Source: Saprospiraceae bacterium UBA7687
GTDB taxonomy: Bacteria; Bacteroidota; Bacteroidia; Chitinophagales; Saprospiraceae
Direction of reading: 5' to 3'
Assembly (NCBI GenBank): GCA_002482845.1
Contig: DLGT01000140.1
Coordinates: 2,001 to 66,000 of the forward strand
DNA length: 64,000 bases
Every line of letters begins with the position of its first letter. Positions within the stretch are counted from its first letter, which is position 1. Below, in pieces: positions 52,095 through 60,616 of the stretch. A program made the position numbers and the translations under genes. The notes under the pieces are model-generated. The model saw only the letters and a program-made list of their open reading frames with translations, had not been told where the DNA came from and searched no databases.

Positions 52095-52877
52095 ATGACC
52101 TTCCAAATAGAAAGGATAAAAATTAATATAGAGCCATTAAGACAAGAAATTATAAACCATAAAGTCTATGCAGCCATAAAGGATGTAGAAGATTTAAAGA
52201 TATTTATGAAATTTCACGTTTATGCTGTTTGGGATTTTATGTCCTTACTTAAGGCATTGCAAAATAATTTAACTTGTACCAGTATACCATGGTTTCCCAA
52301 AGGATCAGCAGACACAAGGTATTTGATCAATGAAATTGTAGTAGGTGAAGAATCAGATGTTGACTTAGAAGGTAATAGGAAAAGTCATTTTGAATTATAT
52401 CTCGATGCAATGCAACAATGTGGTGCGGATACGGCACAAATCCAAAAATTTATTAAAGTACTCAAAGAAACGAATGACTTGGACACTTCTTTTAAGTATG
52501 CGGAAACGCCTGTAGAAGCTCAAAATTTTGTGAATTTCACCTTTGATATTATAAATAGTCAAAAAGATTATTTGCAATCAGCTATTTTTACTTTTGGAAG
52601 AGAAGATTTGATTCCAGGTATGTTTATTTCGATTGTCAATGACATCCACCAAAATTTTCCTGAAAGTATTTCTATCTTTAAATATTATCTCGACAGACAT
52701 ATCGAAGTAGATGGTGATCACCATAGCCACCTAGCGTTGCAAATGACTGAAAACTTATGCGCTCAAAATGATGATTATTGGCAAGAAGCCGAACTCGCGA
52801 CCATAGATTCCTTAAAAAAGCGTCTAGATTTGTGGAATGGTGCTTATAACGAAATAAATCTTAGAAGGCATAGCTAA
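52095..52877 (+). CDS. DUF3050 protein (heme-oxygenase-like fold)
   Basis: 260 residues, cytosolic and alpha-helical. Signature segments of DUF3050: LRQEIINHKVYAAIKDVEDLKIFMKFHVYAVWDFMSLLKALQ, CTSIPWFPKGSADTRYLINEIVVGEESD and DRHIEVDGDHHSHLALQMTENLCAQND. The His and Glu residues in FHVYAVWDFMSLLK and HIEVDGDHHSHLA are arranged as in the heme-oxygenase-like diiron oxidases, so metal binding is likely although the reaction is not known. Single-gene unit. Confidence 0.9.
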   Translation: MTFQIERIKINIEPLRQEIINHKVYAAIKDVEDLKIFMKFHVYAVWDFMSLLKALQNNLTCTSIPWFPKGSADTRYLINEIVVGEESDVDLEGNRKSHFELYLDAMQQCGADTAQIQKFIKVLKETNDLDTSFKYAETPVEAQNFVNFTFDIINSQKDYLQSAIFTFGREDLIPGMFISIVNDIHQNFPESISIFKYYLDRHIEVDGDHHSHLALQMTENLCAQNDDYWQEAELATIDSLKKRLDLWNGAYNEINLRRHS

Positions 52878-53011
52878 TTAAACATATTGCTTTATCATAA
52901 AAAGTAGTCTTCCTTAAATATTAAGGGTTGTTTCTAAATATTTCTAGCAAACTTGAAGGTTTACTATCTTTGCAATGAAATTTAAGTTGTAGGGTAGCTG
53001 TAAGTTATTTG

Positions 53012-53019
53012 TATCTTTG
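53012..53019 (+). promoter_or_regulatory. TAnnTTTG promoter box
   Basis: TATCTTTG with a TTG 22 bp upstream (52987-52989); ATG-53043 is 24 bp away. A second TATCTTTG lies at 52965-52972, so tandem promoters are possible. Confidence 0.5.
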
Positions 53020-53042
53020 CCAAAATTTTAAACACAATCATT

Positions 53043-53522
53043 ATGAACAAACCATTTATTTTTCTCACAATCGTCTGTTTATCCTTAGCTTTTCTATCTT
53101 GTCAAAACCAAGCCAAAAAAGACAGTGGATCAGATAATCAAACAGAAGTTAAAGATACCACGGTTGTAGATAACGGTCCTTTATGTTTTTTATATGCAGA
53201 AAATAAAGATACTACTTATGTTTCACTTATGATCGATGGCACAAAAGTGATTGGAGAAATGACTTGGCAACCATATGAGAAGGATGGCGCAATAGGAACG
53301 CTAAGTGGTACAAAGTTGGATTCTGGAGAATTAGAATTGATGTATGCTTATATGATAGAAGGTTCTAACCAAACAGAAACCAAAGTTATGAAAATAGAAG
53401 GTGATCGTCTATTAGTAAAAGTAGGTGAATTGTTGGACCCGAATAATGATGGAAATCTAGTTTACAAAGATGTTGCTCAGGCTAGTTATACTGAAATATT
53501 GCAAAAGGTAGCTTGTAAATAA
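53043..53522 (+). CDS. Lipoprotein of unknown function
   Basis: 159 residues. Lipoprotein signal (KPFIFLTIVCLSLAFLSCQNQAKKDSGSDN, lipobox FLSC) and a Ser/Asp-rich linker, then a beta-rich domain (PLCFLYAENKDTTYVSLMIDGTKVIGEMTWQPYEKDGAIGTLSGTKLDSGELELMYAYMIEGSNQTETKVMKIEGDRLLVKVGEL) with a C-terminal KVACK. Resembles other short bacteroidete surface lipoproteins that report exposed beta domains; no activity recognised. Confidence 0.75.
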   Translation: MNKPFIFLTIVCLSLAFLSCQNQAKKDSGSDNQTEVKDTTVVDNGPLCFLYAENKDTTYVSLMIDGTKVIGEMTWQPYEKDGAIGTLSGTKLDSGELELMYAYMIEGSNQTETKVMKIEGDRLLVKVGELLDPNNDGNLVYKDVAQASYTEILQKVACK

Positions 53523-53629
53523 ATGCATTTTCGATTTTAAACTAAAAGACTGAAATTTTGGTTTAAGTTTTGAAATATTTGGACTTTGGTATCTGTATTT
53601 ATTGATACAGTTTGTTTAGACTTGATGAT

Positions 53630-54388
53630 ATGAAACGTTTATTTCTTTATTTTTCCTTTGTATTTTCAGTGGCTTTTGTGTCTCCTTCAATTGGATCACC
53701 AAACGAGACCATGATAAAAAGTGCCCAAGATTTTTTATCATCAAAAGATTATCCCAAAGCACTAGAATTATACCACACAATTGAAAGTGAGCAGTATCAA
53801 TCGACTGAACTATATAAGAATATGGCCATTGCTTATGCAGGCTTGAATAACGATGCATTGGCTATCTTATATTACGAAAAAGCACTTAAATTATCCCCAA
53901 ATAACAGCAGTCTAAAGTCTGACTTAGACATCATCGTAAAAAGAAATCCCGAACTTGATGAAGGTGTACCACCATTTATATTATTAAAAGTATGGCAATC
54001 TTTTACTACATTATTTAATTTAACCATTTGGTCTGTTTTGAGTCTTTTGTTTTTTGGATTGGCAGGTTTCGTTTTGTACAAGCAATTGCCAATGCCAGGT
54101 ATGACTAAAAAAAGCTACACTTATTTAGGTATTGCTTTGACCCTTGCGTTTTTATGTATATTAGCATCAAATAGCGCTTATCAAAGGCAATACAACCAAA
54201 GCCAAATGATCATCACTGAAACAGCAGTAGTGTTAAAAACTGGTCCAGATGCCGAAAGTCCAGACATCGAAAAGCTTCCATCTGGCTCAAAAGTTGTTGT
54301 TAATGAGCAAATTGGCGATTGGGTCCAAGTGCACACCACACTCGGAGATGTAGGATGGATAAAGGTGGACCAAGGCCAGAAAATATAA
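53630..54388 (+). CDS. BatE-like TPR-SH3 membrane protein
   Basis: 252 residues from ATG-53630. Signal-like helix (KRLFLYFSFVFSVAFVSPS), a TPR domain (KSAQDFLSSKDYPKALELYHTIESEQYQSTELYKNMAIAYAGLNNDALAILYYEKALKLSPNNSSL), two membrane helices (LTIWSVLSLLFFGLAGFVLY and YLGIALTLAFLCILAS) and a C-terminal SH3-like beta barrel (VVLKTGPDAESPDIEKLPSGSKVVVNEQIGDWVQVHTTLGDVGWI). The order TPR-TM-TM-SH3 is that of BatE in aerotolerance (Bat) operons, but BatA-D are absent. It is followed after 1 bp by a membrane gene and an ABC ATPase, a different context. Confidence 0.8.
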   Translation: MKRLFLYFSFVFSVAFVSPSIGSPNETMIKSAQDFLSSKDYPKALELYHTIESEQYQSTELYKNMAIAYAGLNNDALAILYYEKALKLSPNNSSLKSDLDIIVKRNPELDEGVPPFILLKVWQSFTTLFNLTIWSVLSLLFFGLAGFVLYKQLPMPGMTKKSYTYLGIALTLAFLCILASNSAYQRQYNQSQMIITETAVVLKTGPDAESPDIEKLPSGSKVVVNEQIGDWVQVHTTLGDVGWIKVDQGQKI

Positions 54389-54389
54389 T

Positions 54390-55334
54390 ATGCAAAAAAC
54401 ATTTGCACTGCTTAAACTCCGATTAAGCCAAGGATACAGAATGTTAGACAGCGTAGGTTGGCTTCTAGTTTTTATTTTTCTGTTTACAATCATTGGTGTA
54501 GGTCTTCAGTTTTTGCAGACATTAGTCAATCTCCAAGCTTATATGAGTTTGGTATTAAGCTTTTTATTGTTGATTTTTTTAGATTATGCTCGTCCTGACA
54601 AATCATTTCTATCCAGTATTTTTCAATCTTACCTTTCGTTAGTGTCTTATTTGTGGGCAGAGTATGTTTTGATCTTATTACCTATCATTTTTTATCAATG
54701 TTGGAAAGGTAATTATTTTGTGGGTTTTGGTCTTGTTTTGGTTGCTATCTTAGTTGCGTCTTTATCTCCATTGCATCGTAGGTCTGAATTTACACATGTC
54801 AAACAAATGATAAAGTGGATACCAATACATAACTTCGAACTCAGGTTTTTTGCAGAGAAGTTGGGTGTTATGACCTGTGTGTTTATAATAATTGGCTTTT
54901 TGTCTATTATTCATATTGGTGTTTTTGTGGTATGGATCGTCTTGTTTTGCTTAACGTTGCCAGAAGTTTTTAAGTGGCATGAAAGTAGAGAAATGATTCA
55001 TTACAAAGCTAACTTTGTATGGAAGAAAGTACAAAGCTATATGCTGACGGTGGGTAAATTAGTTTTATTACCATCATTGATAGTGATGATACTATTTCCT
55101 GAGATGTGGTATTTCTCTATTTATTTAATCTTTTGTTTGTTCACGACTATTTTTCTTACCATTTCATTCAAATATGCCATGTTCACCACAGTATTCAATT
55201 CATCCGCAGCATCTAATGTCGTATTATTGTTACTCCTATTGATGTTCCTTCCCGGTGGTGCCTTTATTACTCTAATTTATGCCATCATTCAGTATATTAA
55301 AGCTGAAAAAAATATGAAATTGCTTTATGCTTGA
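54390..55334 (+). CDS. ABC transporter membrane subunit (putative)
   Basis: 314 residues, about eight membrane helices (GWLLVFIFLFTIIGVGLQFLQ, YMSLVLSFLLLIFLDYARP, YLWAEYVLILLPIIFYQC, FVGFGLVLVAILVASLSPL and others) with a cytoplasmic loop HRRSEFTHVKQMIKWIPIHNFEL. Its stop overlaps the next gene's ATG by 8 bp, and the next gene is an ABC ATPase, so it is the membrane half of an ABC exporter although no classical permease motif is seen. The substrate is unknown. Starts 1 bp after the BatE-like gene. Confidence 0.75.
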   Translation: MQKTFALLKLRLSQGYRMLDSVGWLLVFIFLFTIIGVGLQFLQTLVNLQAYMSLVLSFLLLIFLDYARPDKSFLSSIFQSYLSLVSYLWAEYVLILLPIIFYQCWKGNYFVGFGLVLVAILVASLSPLHRRSEFTHVKQMIKWIPIHNFELRFFAEKLGVMTCVFIIIGFLSIIHIGVFVVWIVLFCLTLPEVFKWHESREMIHYKANFVWKKVQSYMLTVGKLVLLPSLIVMILFPEMWYFSIYLIFCLFTTIFLTISFKYAMFTTVFNSSAASNVVLLLLLLMFLPGGAFITLIYAIIQYIKAEKNMKLLYA

Positions 55335-56001
55335 AATCAAAAATCTCTCATTTTCTTTCGGTCAGAAGGTCATTTATGATCAACTTAATATGACATTTCC
55401 TATTTCTTCTATCACAGGATTGATTGGTAAAAATGGCGTGGGTAAAACAACTTTATTTCGTGTTTTGGCAAAAATCTATCGCAACCAAGGTGTTGAAGTG
55501 ACTTTTAATGGTCAACCAGTCACGCCAAATATGATTTCTTTTCTGCCAACAGATCCTTATTTTTATCCTTACATGAAAGGTAGTGAATATCTTGATATAG
55601 TGGCTAAAGATCCTAGTGAATTAATACAAAGTAGGGTATTTGCGTCACAACTAGATTTGCCTTTGGATGATTTGATTGATAACTATTCTACGGGTATGAG
55701 AAAGAAAATTGCATTTGCTGCCATTTTTGCACAGTCAAGACCAATCGTAATTCTTGACGAACCGTACAATGGTGTGGATCTAGAGAGCAATGAAGCGATC
55801 AAATACATCATCCAACAATATGGAAAGGATAGGGTAGTGATCCTTTCTTCCCACATTCTATCTACTATCACCGATATCAGTGACAGAATTTACCATCTTC
55901 AAGATGCAAAGACCGTTTCATCTCACCCAAAAGAAGGCTTTGAAGCTTTTGCAAAGGCTATGAAAACCCAATTGATGGACAAATTTTCTGATTCTGAATA
56001 A
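55327..56001 (+). CDS. ABC transporter ATP-binding protein
   Basis: 224 residues. Walker A GLIGKNGVGKTTL (residues 30-42), Q-loop in MISFLPTDPYFYPYM, ABC signature YSTGMRKKIAFAAIFA, Walker B PIVILDEPYNGVDLES and switch H in VILSSHILSTITD. One half of a homodimeric or heterodimeric export-type ATPase acting with the membrane protein just upstream, whose stop it overlaps by 8 bp. It belongs to the same short-family ABC-2-like exporter ATPases as drug or lipid exporters. The transported compound is unknown. Confidence 0.93.
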   Translation: MLEIKNLSFSFGQKVIYDQLNMTFPISSITGLIGKNGVGKTTLFRVLAKIYRNQGVEVTFNGQPVTPNMISFLPTDPYFYPYMKGSEYLDIVAKDPSELIQSRVFASQLDLPLDDLIDNYSTGMRKKIAFAAIFAQSRPIVILDEPYNGVDLESNEAIKYIIQQYGKDRVVILSSHILSTITDISDRIYHLQDAKTVSSHPKEGFEAFAKAMKTQLMDKFSDSE

Positions 56002-56040
56002 TTTTTTTCCACTAATTACATATTATAAAAAAATATAATA

Positions 56041-56048
56041 TATCTTTG
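56041..56048 (+). promoter_or_regulatory. TAnnTTTG box before the DUF4407 gene
   Basis: TATCTTTG; an identical TATCTTTG occurs at 56104-56111, 49 bp before ATG-56153. One of the two is probably the promoter. Confidence 0.45.
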
Positions 56049-56152
56049 TCCTTTATTTCGATGTTTTGGTCTAATAAATGTAATGAAGACATCGGAGTAG
56101 ATATATCTTTGGAAGGATATTTTTTGATTAGGGTATTTATAATTATTTTAAA

Positions 56153-57295
56153 ATGAATAGATTAGCTTCTTTTTTTATATTCAGTTCAGGTGCTGTGTCA
56201 TCCGTATTGAAGCGTTGTCCTACAGACTATAATAAATATCAAGGTATAGGTGCTACGATATTTTTTACAGGCGTATTGTCTGCTTTGTCTGCAGGGTATG
56301 CATTATACACCGTTTTCGAATCTGTGGTAGCTTCTACTGTTTTTGCTATCATATGGGGAATGATGATTTTTAACCTTGACCGATACATCGTATCAGGAAT
56401 GCGTAAAAAATCAAATTTCCTGAAAGAATTTGCTATGGCAGCACCTAGGATTGTGTTGGCTATTTTTATCGGAATTGTGATTGCCACGCCATTAGAACTC
56501 AAACTTTTTGAATCTGAGATTAATGCAGAAATCGGCATGATGCAACAAGAAACCTATAAAGAACAAGATGATCTTCTCAAAAAGAGATACGAAGCTGATA
56601 TAAAAGTTGTCAATGATGAGATCGAACTTTTAAGAGGCAAACTGACAAAATCTGATCAAGTGCGTACTACTTTATTAGCGGACGCAATTGGCGAAGCTGA
56701 TGGCACAGGTGGTAGCAAAATCAGAAACATGGGTGCTATCTACAAAATGAAATCATCTGCAGCACAAAGAGCAGAACAAGAATATCAAATGGTTTATGCT
56801 GAAATCAACCCTAAACTGGATGAGCAATTAGCAAAATTAGAAACCATCGAGACTGCGCGTAAAGCAGATTTGGAGAACTTAAGTCGTGCATCTTTGACAG
56901 GATTTGCTTCTAGACTGAAAGCTTTACACAGATTATCTGCCAAAGAAGAAGCAATCAGAATAGCAGGTTTGTTTATTACAATCTTATTTTTAATCATAGA
57001 ATGTTCACCAATTTTGGTAAAACTTATTAGCGAACGAACACCTTATGATCAGCGAATAGATTCGGTAGAAACAGAATATCATCTTGCTAATCTTAAAACA
57101 ACCACTTTATCAAAATTAGCAACAGATAGTCGCATCACATTTGAAAATAAAACAGCAGGGTTCAGAGTCACAGAAATGATCAATGCAGAGAATGAAGTAT
57201 TTGCACATGCACTGCGGCGAGAGAAAGAAGACCTTATGCAAAGAAAAGAAGGTTGGTTCTCACTCCTTAAGAAGAGACGTATTTTTGATTTTTAA
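56153..57295 (+). CDS. DUF4407 membrane protein with coiled coil
   Basis: 380 residues. Three to four N-terminal membrane helices (IGATIFFTGVLSALSAGYALYTVF, STVFAIIWGMMIFNLDRYIV, FAMAAPRIVLAIFIGIVIATPLEL), a long coiled coil (residues 130-270, MMQQETYKEQDDLLKKRYEADIKVVNDEIELLRGKLTKSDQ...), a second membrane helix (IRIAGLFITILFLIIECSPILVKL) and a cytoplasmic helical tail. The FNLDRYIVSGMRKK and ECSPILVKLIS segments are the DUF4407 signatures. The family is common near type VI or surface systems; function unknown. Single gene ending at the convergent terminator. Confidence 0.9.
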   Translation: MNRLASFFIFSSGAVSSVLKRCPTDYNKYQGIGATIFFTGVLSALSAGYALYTVFESVVASTVFAIIWGMMIFNLDRYIVSGMRKKSNFLKEFAMAAPRIVLAIFIGIVIATPLELKLFESEINAEIGMMQQETYKEQDDLLKKRYEADIKVVNDEIELLRGKLTKSDQVRTTLLADAIGEADGTGGSKIRNMGAIYKMKSSAAQRAEQEYQMVYAEINPKLDEQLAKLETIETARKADLENLSRASLTGFASRLKALHRLSAKEEAIRIAGLFITILFLIIECSPILVKLISERTPYDQRIDSVETEYHLANLKTTTLSKLATDSRITFENKTAGFRVTEMINAENEVFAHALRREKEDLMQRKEGWFSLLKKRRIFDF

Positions 57296-57323
57296 AGTTC
57301 ATTGAATCTGTTGTGAAATGTAT

Positions 57324-57376
57324 TTGATAATCAAACGTTTCCCTTTAGGGTAGGGTGAAAAACTTTTGATTATCAA
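57324..57376. repeat. Hairpin element, copy 2 (inverted relative to copy 1)
   Basis: TTGATAATCAAACGTTT (57324-57340) with partner AAACTTTTGATTATCAA (57360-57376). In inverted orientation, the first 27 nt are identical to copy 1 (7517-7543). Extra arms CTGTTGT/ACAACAG extend the stem. It lies between the DUF4407 gene and leuS, in a convergent gap. Confidence 0.8.
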
Positions 57377-57418
57377 ACAACAGGTGTTTTCTGAGCGAAT
57401 TTAATCAAGAGATAAATT

Positions 57419-57458
57419 AAAAAAGGGCTGATTCCAGATAGGAGTCAGCCCTTTTTTT
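57419..57458. terminator. Bidirectional terminator between DUF4407 and leuS
   Basis: AAAAGGGCTGATTCC (57421-57435), loop AGATA, GGAGTCAGCCCTTTT (57441-57455), with A-run and U-run on either side. Confidence 0.9.
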
Positions 57459-57482
57459 ATAAGATATGAAGTAAACTTTTCA

Positions 57483-60323
57483 TCACTCCTTCACTACAAT
57501 ATTCACCATTCTTTTTAGTACAATAATCACTTTTTGGATCTCTTTACCTTCTACATACTTCTTCACTTGGTCTAGTTCCATCACTTGCGCTTGAATTTCT
57601 TCTTGTGTCAACTGAGCAGAAAGCATGATGGTATCCCTTTTTTTACCATTGATAGAGACAGGATATTCTATGGTATCTTGGACTAAATGTTTTGCATCGA
57701 AATGCGGGAATTGGGCTTTATGAACAGAACCTTCATGACCCATATTTGCCCACAATTCTTCTGTAATAAAAGGAGCAAATGGTGCCAATAGTATCGTTAA
57801 TGGCTCAAGTATCTGCCGTTTGTTACATTCCACTCTTTTGAGTTCATTTACACATACCATAAACGCACTCACACATGTATTAAACGAAAATCGCTCTATG
57901 TCTTCTGATATTTTTTTGATAGCTGTATGCAAGATTTTGTATTCTTCTGCAGTGGGCGCATCATTTGATAGATTCAGACCTGATTCATTATAATACAAAC
58001 TCCAATACTTCCTAAGAAACTTCTGCACACCATCTATTCCTTTGGTATCCCAAGGTTTTGATTGTTCTAATGGTCCCAAAAACATTTCATACATCCTGAA
58101 ACAATCAGCGCCGTATTTGGCAACTACTTCATCAGGATTCTGAACATTGTACTTGGATTTGGACATTTTTTCTTGGACGACATTTACAGTAAAGTATTCT
58201 TCACTATTTTCATCTTTTGCCCAATGGTATTTTGTTGAATCTCCAATTACGTTATATTGCTTTCCTGTTTTTTCAAAGTATTCAATAAATTTACCTTTTG
58301 TAATTCTATTTTGACCATCCAAGTATTCATTGATATATGCAAGTCTTATTGGACTTCCTACATGTATATTTTGTTTTGCTTCAAAGTCTTTGATATTTCC
58401 AATGAGACTACTTTCATCTTCAAATTTTAGATTTTCTGCATAATACCCATAAGCCGTAATCATCCCTTGATTGACCAGTTTTTTGAATGGTTCTATCGTT
58501 GGCACGATACCTAGATCATACAAAAACTTGTGCCAAGTTCTAGAATACATCAAATGACCAACAGCATGTTCCGTACCTCCTACATAAAGATCTACATCTT
58601 GCCAATAATCAATCGCTTTTTTGGAAGCAAATTCGTTTTCATTTGCCGCATCCATATATCTAAGAAAATACCACGATGATCCAGCAAAACCAGGCATTGT
58701 GTCCGTCTCTAGCGCCATATCAGGTATTTGTCCTACCCAATCTTCCGCTCTTGCCAAAGGCGATTTACCACCAGATGCAGGTTGGAAGTTTTCTAATTCA
58801 GGCAAAGTCAATGGCAACTGATCTTCACGTAATGCATGTGCTACACCTTCTTTATCATAAGCTATTGGAAATGGCTCTCCCCAATATCTTTGTCTAGAAT
58901 AGTTGGCATCACGAAGTTTGTAATTGATTTTTTTACTTCCAATTCCTAATTTTTCGATTCTATCAAACATCTCTGCGATGGCATCTTTCACTTCCATACC
59001 ATTTAGGAAATCAGAATTGATGATTTTGCCTACTTTGTCATTTAGTGTTGCACCAGGATAGTCACTTTTATCCACCACGTCTACGATTTCTAAACCGAAT
59101 TTTCCTGCAAAAACCTTATCTCTATCATCATCACTAGGTACTGCCATGATGGCGCCTGTACCATAATCTTTAAGTACATATTCCCCGAGCCAGATAGGAA
59201 TATGTTTATTTGTAAACGGATTTAAAGCGTAGGCACCTGTAAAAACACCTGTGACTTCTTTTACTTCTGCCATTCTATCTATTTCTGATCTACTGCCTAC
59301 ATACTCGAGATATTTTTCTACGGCATCTTTTTGGTCTGCAGTGGTCAGTTGTGGCACGAGATCGTGTTCAGGTGCTAGAACCATATAAGTAGCACCGAAA
59401 ATTGTATCAGGTCTAGTCGTAAATATTTCCAATTTTTTGTCATGACCTACGATATCAAAAAACATCTGTGCACCTTCCGACCTTCCTATCCAGTTGCGTT
59501 GCATCGCTTTTAGTGCGTCAGACCATTGCAAGGTGTCGAGATCATTAAGCAATCGCTCTGCATATGCTGTGATACGAAGTGACCATTGCATCATAGCTCT
59601 TTTTTCTACAGGATGCCCGCCACGTTCAGAAAAACCATCTTTGACTTCATCATTGGCGAGGACAGTTCCAAGCGCTTCACACCAGTTGACATAACCAGTC
59701 TTTCTGTAGGCTAGTCTATAGTTCATCAGGATGTCATCCTTTTGTTTTGCTGTTTTTTGTTTCCATTCGTCGCTAGTAAAAATCTCATCTTGTGTATTTG
59801 CAGCTTTGACATTTTTATTTCCTTCTGCTTCAAAAGTGGCTATCAGCTGATCTATATGGACAGCTTTGTCTTGACCTTGGTCATAATAATGGTGAAATAA
59901 TTGCAAAAATATCCATTGTGTCCACTTGTAATAACTTGGATCTGAAGTTTTTACCTCGCGACTCCAATCAAAACTAAACCCAATATTATCCAACTGTTCT
60001 CTGTATCTTACAATGTTTTCATCGGTAGACACCGCAGGATGTACGCCGGTTTGGATGGCATATTGTTCAGCAGGAAGTCCGAATGCATCATATCCCATAG
60101 GGTGCAATACATTAAATCCATTCAACCTTTTGTATCGAGCAAAAATATCCGAAGCGATATACCCGAGCGGATGACCCACATGAAGACCTGCACCAGAAGG
60201 GTAGGGAAACATATCGAGTACGTAGAACTTAGGTTGGGTAGAGTCATTGGATATTTTATATAACTGAGTATCTACCCAATTTTTTCTCCATTTTGACTCA
60301 ATATTTTCCGGATGGTATTGCAT
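57483..60323 (-). CDS. leuS: Leucyl-tRNA synthetase
   Basis: 946 residues. Class I synthetase: HIGH-type motif H48-VGH-51 within FPYPSGAGLHVGHPLGYIASD, editing (CP1) domain containing the conserved TTRPDTIFGATYMVLAPEH and the Thr/Asp-rich YGTGAIMAVPSDDDRD, and KMSKS motif EKMSKSKYN near residue 719, then the anticodon-binding helices. A longer-than-usual insertion (residues about 630-710, SLIGNIKDFEAKQNIHVGSPIRLAYINEYLDGQNRITKGKFIEYFEKTGKQY) lies just before KMSKS, as in several Bacteroidota LeuRS. It charges tRNA-Leu in the cytoplasm. Monocistronic. Confidence 0.98.
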   Translation of the reverse strand: MQYHPENIESKWRKNWVDTQLYKISNDSTQPKFYVLDMFPYPSGAGLHVGHPLGYIASDIFARYKRLNGFNVLHPMGYDAFGLPAEQYAIQTGVHPAVSTDENIVRYREQLDNIGFSFDWSREVKTSDPSYYKWTQWIFLQLFHHYYDQGQDKAVHIDQLIATFEAEGNKNVKAANTQDEIFTSDEWKQKTAKQKDDILMNYRLAYRKTGYVNWCEALGTVLANDEVKDGFSERGGHPVEKRAMMQWSLRITAYAERLLNDLDTLQWSDALKAMQRNWIGRSEGAQMFFDIVGHDKKLEIFTTRPDTIFGATYMVLAPEHDLVPQLTTADQKDAVEKYLEYVGSRSEIDRMAEVKEVTGVFTGAYALNPFTNKHIPIWLGEYVLKDYGTGAIMAVPSDDDRDKVFAGKFGLEIVDVVDKSDYPGATLNDKVGKIINSDFLNGMEVKDAIAEMFDRIEKLGIGSKKINYKLRDANYSRQRYWGEPFPIAYDKEGVAHALREDQLPLTLPELENFQPASGGKSPLARAEDWVGQIPDMALETDTMPGFAGSSWYFLRYMDAANENEFASKKAIDYWQDVDLYVGGTEHAVGHLMYSRTWHKFLYDLGIVPTIEPFKKLVNQGMITAYGYYAENLKFEDESSLIGNIKDFEAKQNIHVGSPIRLAYINEYLDGQNRITKGKFIEYFEKTGKQYNVIGDSTKYHWAKDENSEEYFTVNVVQEKMSKSKYNVQNPDEVVAKYGADCFRMYEMFLGPLEQSKPWDTKGIDGVQKFLRKYWSLYYNESGLNLSNDAPTAEEYKILHTAIKKISEDIERFSFNTCVSAFMVCVNELKRVECNKRQILEPLTILLAPFAPFITEELWANMGHEGSVHKAQFPHFDAKHLVQDTIEYPVSINGKKRDTIMLSAQLTQEEIQAQVMELDQVKKYVEGKEIQKVIIVLKRMVNIVVKE

Positions 60324-60587
60324 AAGAAATTATATTTTAAAAGACGTAGGTATTAATTTAAAATGCAAAATTAAATATTTTTTTTGAAGCAAGTACTTTT
60401 TTGGATTTTGTTGGTGGGAAATTAGTATTCTATCTACCAAATGGATGTTGGGATGGCAATAGTTTTTGAACTTTTGTACCCTAAAAATCTTTCTTTATTT
60501 TTATTTTCTCCAAATTGATTCATTAAAATATTACCTATTTGTATCCATTAAGACATTATAATATATAAATGATTTGATTAATTTATA

Positions 60588-60595
60588 TACTTTTG
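60588..60595 (+). promoter_or_regulatory. TAnnTTTG promoter box of the TonB receptor gene
   Basis: TACTTTTG sits 22 bp before ATG-60617. It overlaps the longer ORF's earlier start codon (60593), which confirms that 60617 is the real start. Confidence 0.6.
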
Positions 60596-60616
60596 CGGCT
60601 GCTAAATAAATTTTTC

